The notes below the pieces were generated by a model that ran no database searches, had not been told where the DNA came from, and saw nothing but the letters and a program-made list of their open reading frames with translations. Source: Williamsia sp. CHRR-6 (GTDB lineage: Bacteria > Actinomycetota > Actinomycetes > Mycobacteriales > Mycobacteriaceae). From it: a DNA stretch of 64,000 nucleotides. Below, piece after piece: positions 61,857-64,000 of the stretch (positions are counted from its first letter, which is position 1; the number at the start of each line of letters is the position of its first letter). The translations under genes and the position numbers were made by a program. The DNA lies in assembly GCF_018474015.1 (NCBI RefSeq), contig NZ_JAHCSG010000001.1, positions 62,001 through 126,000 on the forward strand, read 5' to 3'.

Positions 61857-62172
61857 TGTCGGGTCCCCTTTAACAAATTGTGGTTCAGGCCATCAGGTAG
61901 TGGTCTTCAGGACATCCTCCACGGCACGTACGGTGCCGCCTTGGCCATCCCCGGTGTAACTAGCGTCCCATCCTGTCACATGAGAACCGTTTGTCGCACC
62001 CGGTCGCGGCATTCGCACCCCGGGAACCACAGCGTCGAACCCCATGCCCGCAGGTCGACGGCTTCCGGTGGTGTGGAGCCGATGATCACGTCCCCGGTCA
62101 CAATAACGGCCCATATGGACTGTGATCCACTCACCGGCGCGGCGCACACACCCGAGGTGGGCCCATCGGCGG
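61857..62172. other. yggT-wag31 intergenic region
   Basis: This 316-base gap should contain a wag31 promoter. TATTGT on the minus strand (62105-62100) is a possible -10, about 240 bases from the start. A hairpin, CGGCAC-N5-GTGCCG, lies at 61922-61938. A 42-codon frame from a GTG near 62101 to TGA at 61976 is open, but nothing else supports it. Confidence 0.35.
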
Positions 62173-62460
62173 TCAGCCCGCGGTGGAGACCACCGACATC
62201 GCGATGAGGACCACGATCATCGTGATCATCAGCGACAGGTCCAGTCGGACCGGACCCAGCGGGATCGGCGGGATGATCCGACGAAGCGCCTTGATCGGCG
62301 GGTCGGTGCTGGTGAACACCGCTTCTATGGCCACCACCGAGGCACCCTTGGGACGCCACTCCCGAGCAAAGGAACGCACGAGCTCGACCACCAATCGCCC
62401 GAGCAACAGCAACCAGTAGATGAACAGCAGGGCGTAGAGCACCTCACGAACGATCGTCAC
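62173..62460 (-). CDS. yggT: YggT-family membrane protein
   Basis: This 95-residue protein has two hydrophobic helices, at about 5-26 and 74-93, around the conserved segment TDPPIKALRRIIPPIPLGPVRLDLSLM that defines the YggT family. It lies between sepF and wag31 as in most actinobacteria, where it is thought to take part in division or polar growth; the mechanism is unknown. GTG 62460 is the start; the ribosome site is weak. Confidence 0.92.
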   Translation of the reverse strand: MTIVREVLYALLFIYWLLLLGRLVVELVRSFAREWRPKGASVVAIEAVFTSTDPPIKALRRIIPPIPLGPVRLDLSLMITMIVVLIAMSVVSTAG

Positions 62461-62529
62461 GTCTCAACTCTGCCTGATGGTTGGATGGGCGGTGCAACCC
62501 GCATGTCCTCGACAGCGGGTCGCAGCAGG

Positions 62530-63282
62530 TCAGCTCTGGTTGTAGAACCCGGTCTCGACGATCCGGCGGCGGTCTTCGGGCGAGACGTCGACATCGGCGG
62601 GCGAGAGTAGGAACACCTTGGTGGCCACCTTGTCGAATGCGCCGCGCAGCGCGAACGCGAGTCCGGCCGCGAAGTCGACGAGTCGCTTGGCGTCCTCGTT
62701 GCTCATCTCGACCAGGTCCATGATGACCGGGCTCCCGTCACGGAACCGCTCACCGATCGTGCGGGCCTCACTGTAGTCACGGGGGCGCAGGGTGGTGATC
62801 TTGGCCAGCGGACTGCCCTCCTCGAAGACACGATCGATCGATTCCCGTGGATCCAGGGCCAGGGCGCCCCGGGTCACACGACCTCCCGCTCGCACCGGGC
62901 CCGCCGAACGCGCGGCGAGCGGCTCCAGGCGCGCGGGACGCCCGAGGCGCTCCATGGGTGCCGCGGTCCGGTCGGCTGCGCGTGCCGGACCGGCGTAGGC
63001 GTAGTCCGGAACTCGATCGAAATCACCGGCCTCGTCGCGGCTGACGTATTCACGGCCCAGGTAGTCCGGCTCGGCGTACCGGCGATCATGCACGTCGTAC
63101 TCGGTCACCCCGCGCACGTCGTACTCGTCGGCGGCGTACCCGCCCCGCTCGGAGAACTCGTCGCGGCGCGACGATCGTGCGTAGTAGTCGTCACGTTCAC
63201 GGCCGTCGTCGAGATAGTCGTCGTCGTAGTCACCGGGTGGGACCATGCCGAAGTAGGCCTTGAAGCGCTGCATGGTGGTCAT
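62530..63282 (-). CDS. sepF: Cell division protein SepF
   Basis: SepF anchors FtsZ to the membrane. The 250-residue protein has an N-terminal amphipathic helix ([15 protein letters not shown]), a long Asp/Tyr/Arg-rich disordered linker (about 17-140) and the C-terminal SepF domain (about 155-245) with [24 protein letters not shown] and [18 protein letters not shown] 63282 has AGGAAGG nine bases upstream; the ATG three codons later is possible. Confidence 0.95.
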   Translation of the reverse strand: MTTMQRFKAYFGMVPPGDYDDDYLDDGRERDDYYARSSRRDEFSERGGYAADEYDVRGVTEYDVHDRRYAEPDYLGREYVSRDEAGDFDRVPDYAYAGPARAADRTAAPMERLGRPARLEPLAARSAGPVRAGGRVTRGALALDPRESIDRVFEEGSPLAKITTLRPRDYSEARTIGERFRDGSPVIMDLVEMSNEDAKRLVDFAAGLAFALRGAFDKVATKVFLLSPADVDVSPEDRRRIVETGFYNQS

Positions 63283-63367
63283 TGTCTGCCTTCCTCACCT
63301 TCGGCTCCGCCGCAGGACGGTTGTGAAAGCTGGTGTCGCTGGTTCGCATGTGACTCATGTGGTTTAG

Positions 63368-64000
63368 CTAGGGCGAGACTAACGGCCGCGCACCCATGAT
63401 CGCGGTACCGACACGCACGCAGGTGGATCCGTGGCGCACGGCCTCGTCGAGGTCCCCCGACATCCCGGCCGAGAACTCGTCGGCGTCGGGGTGGTGATCG
63501 AGGAAACCCGAACGGATCGCAGCTGCTCGCTCCATCCACATCGCCGGCGTCGATGACTGCGGAGCGATGACCATCAGGCCGCGCAGACGCAGCGCACGCT
63601 TGCTGCGCACGGCGGCGGCCAACGCGTCCAGATCGGTCGGCATCACACCACCTCGATCAGGCGCACCGTCGAGGTTGACCTGCACCAGCACATCCAGCAG
63701 GTCCGATCGCTCGCCCGAGTCCAGGGCGGTGCGCACGGCAACGTCGAGGGCATCGGCCAGCCGGGCGCTGTCCAGTGAGTGCACGACGTCGGCCCAACGA
63801 CCGACCGAGCGGGCCTTGCGTCGCTGAATCTGTCCGATCATGTGAAACGCGATGGGGTCGTCGACCACGGCGCGCACCTGATCGGCCTTGGTGCCCGCCT
63901 CCGGTTCCCGAGACTCACCGAAGGCGCGGCAGCCCAGGTCGTAGAGGGCTAGGACGTCAGCGGCCGGAAAGAACTTGGTGACCACCAGCAGGTCCACCTC
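63368..64000 (-). CDS. yggS: YggS-family PLP homeostasis protein, 5' end missing
   Basis: The visible 210 residues form most of the YggS/PROSC fold, a PLP-binding protein without known catalysis that balances cofactor levels. The window edge cuts the N-terminus, but LLVVTKFFP with the PLP lysine is present, followed by FHMIGQIQRRKA, VQVNLDG, LRGLMVIAPQ, FSAGMSGDLDEAV and GSTCVRVGTAIMG. Its place before sepF is conserved. Confidence 0.95.
   Translation of the reverse strand, partial: EVDLLVVTKFFPAADVLALYDLGCRAFGESREPEAGTKADQVRAVVDDPIAFHMIGQIQRRKARSVGRWADVVHSLDSARLADALDVAVRTALDSGERSDLLDVLVQVNLDGAPDRGGVMPTDLDALAAAVRSKRALRLRGLMVIAPQSSTPAMWMERAAAIRSGFLDHHPDADEFSAGMSGDLDEAVRHGSTCVRVGTAIMGARPLVSP

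Noticed and set aside
61976-62105. 42-codon protein gene between yggT and wag31
   Set aside because: Open frame only; no ribosome site, no recognisable family and no conserved neighbour evidence. Retained only as a note on the intergenic region.

Overview
The window is about 64 kb of GC-rich chromosomal DNA from a mycolic-acid actinobacterium (order Mycobacteriales/Corynebacteriales). Gordonia or a close relative is most likely, but the genus is inferred from gene content and not proven. The evidence is Wag31/SepF/YggT polar-growth genes, a biotin synthase auxiliary protein, an F420-type DUF385 enzyme, an MTB12-like lipoprotein, TreX/Y/Z trehalose synthesis, and a gene order that follows Mycobacterium tuberculosis Rv1614 down to Rv1536 almost throughout. 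Genes sit in tight operons with 4-base GTGA/ATGA overlaps. I see no rRNA, tRNA, insertion sequence, prophage, CRISPR array or defence locus.

Layout, mostly on the minus strand. At 1-612 is the 5' end of gltB. At 798-7485 are lgt and the trp genes (tautomerase, trpE, Trp-associated membrane protein, trpC, trpB, trpA). At 7639-14454 is the his operon hisD-C-B-H-(membrane protein)-priA-impA-F-I. An adhC-type alcohol dehydrogenase (14774-15817) separates it from a shortened NAD operon nadA-nadC (15969-17878), which lacks nadB and is divergent from an NrtR-like Nudix regulator. Biotin genes follow at 18810-24208 (bioA-F-D, then bioB-bsaP-DUF2567 gene). On the plus strand come a membrane acyltransferase and glgX(treX)-treY.

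At 31594-41355 lies a polyol-catabolism block: a mannitol dehydrogenase-family enzyme and a sorbitol-dehydrogenase-like enzyme diverge from a SorC-type regulator, a complete CUT1 ABC importer and xylulokinase. It lies between treY and treZ, which are adjacent in M. tuberculosis. After treZ come ilvA, a deazaflavin oxidoreductase, dnaE1, rluD-lspA, lipoproteins, ansA, a DinB-family polymerase, a decayed tetR gene, ileS, wag31, yggT, sepF and the start of yggS.

Regulation visible in the DNA: a translation-type T-box leader upstream of ileS with mutually exclusive sequestrator and antisequestrator pairings; paired CATATG-centred dyads in the polyol promoter; an inverted repeat at the nadA transcription start; and several TAnnnT -10 boxes 5-7 bases before a start codon, implying leaderless mRNAs. 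A second theme is short tandem duplication. Exact 15-bp units give pentapeptide repeats in nadA, glgX, lspA (both ends), ansA and ileS, while 14-bp, 17-bp and 23-bp duplications lie in a pseudogene, gene junctions and intergenic DNA. I found no clearly new multi-gene system; the most notable items are the T-box, the nadB loss, the polyol insertion and the tandem-duplication pattern.
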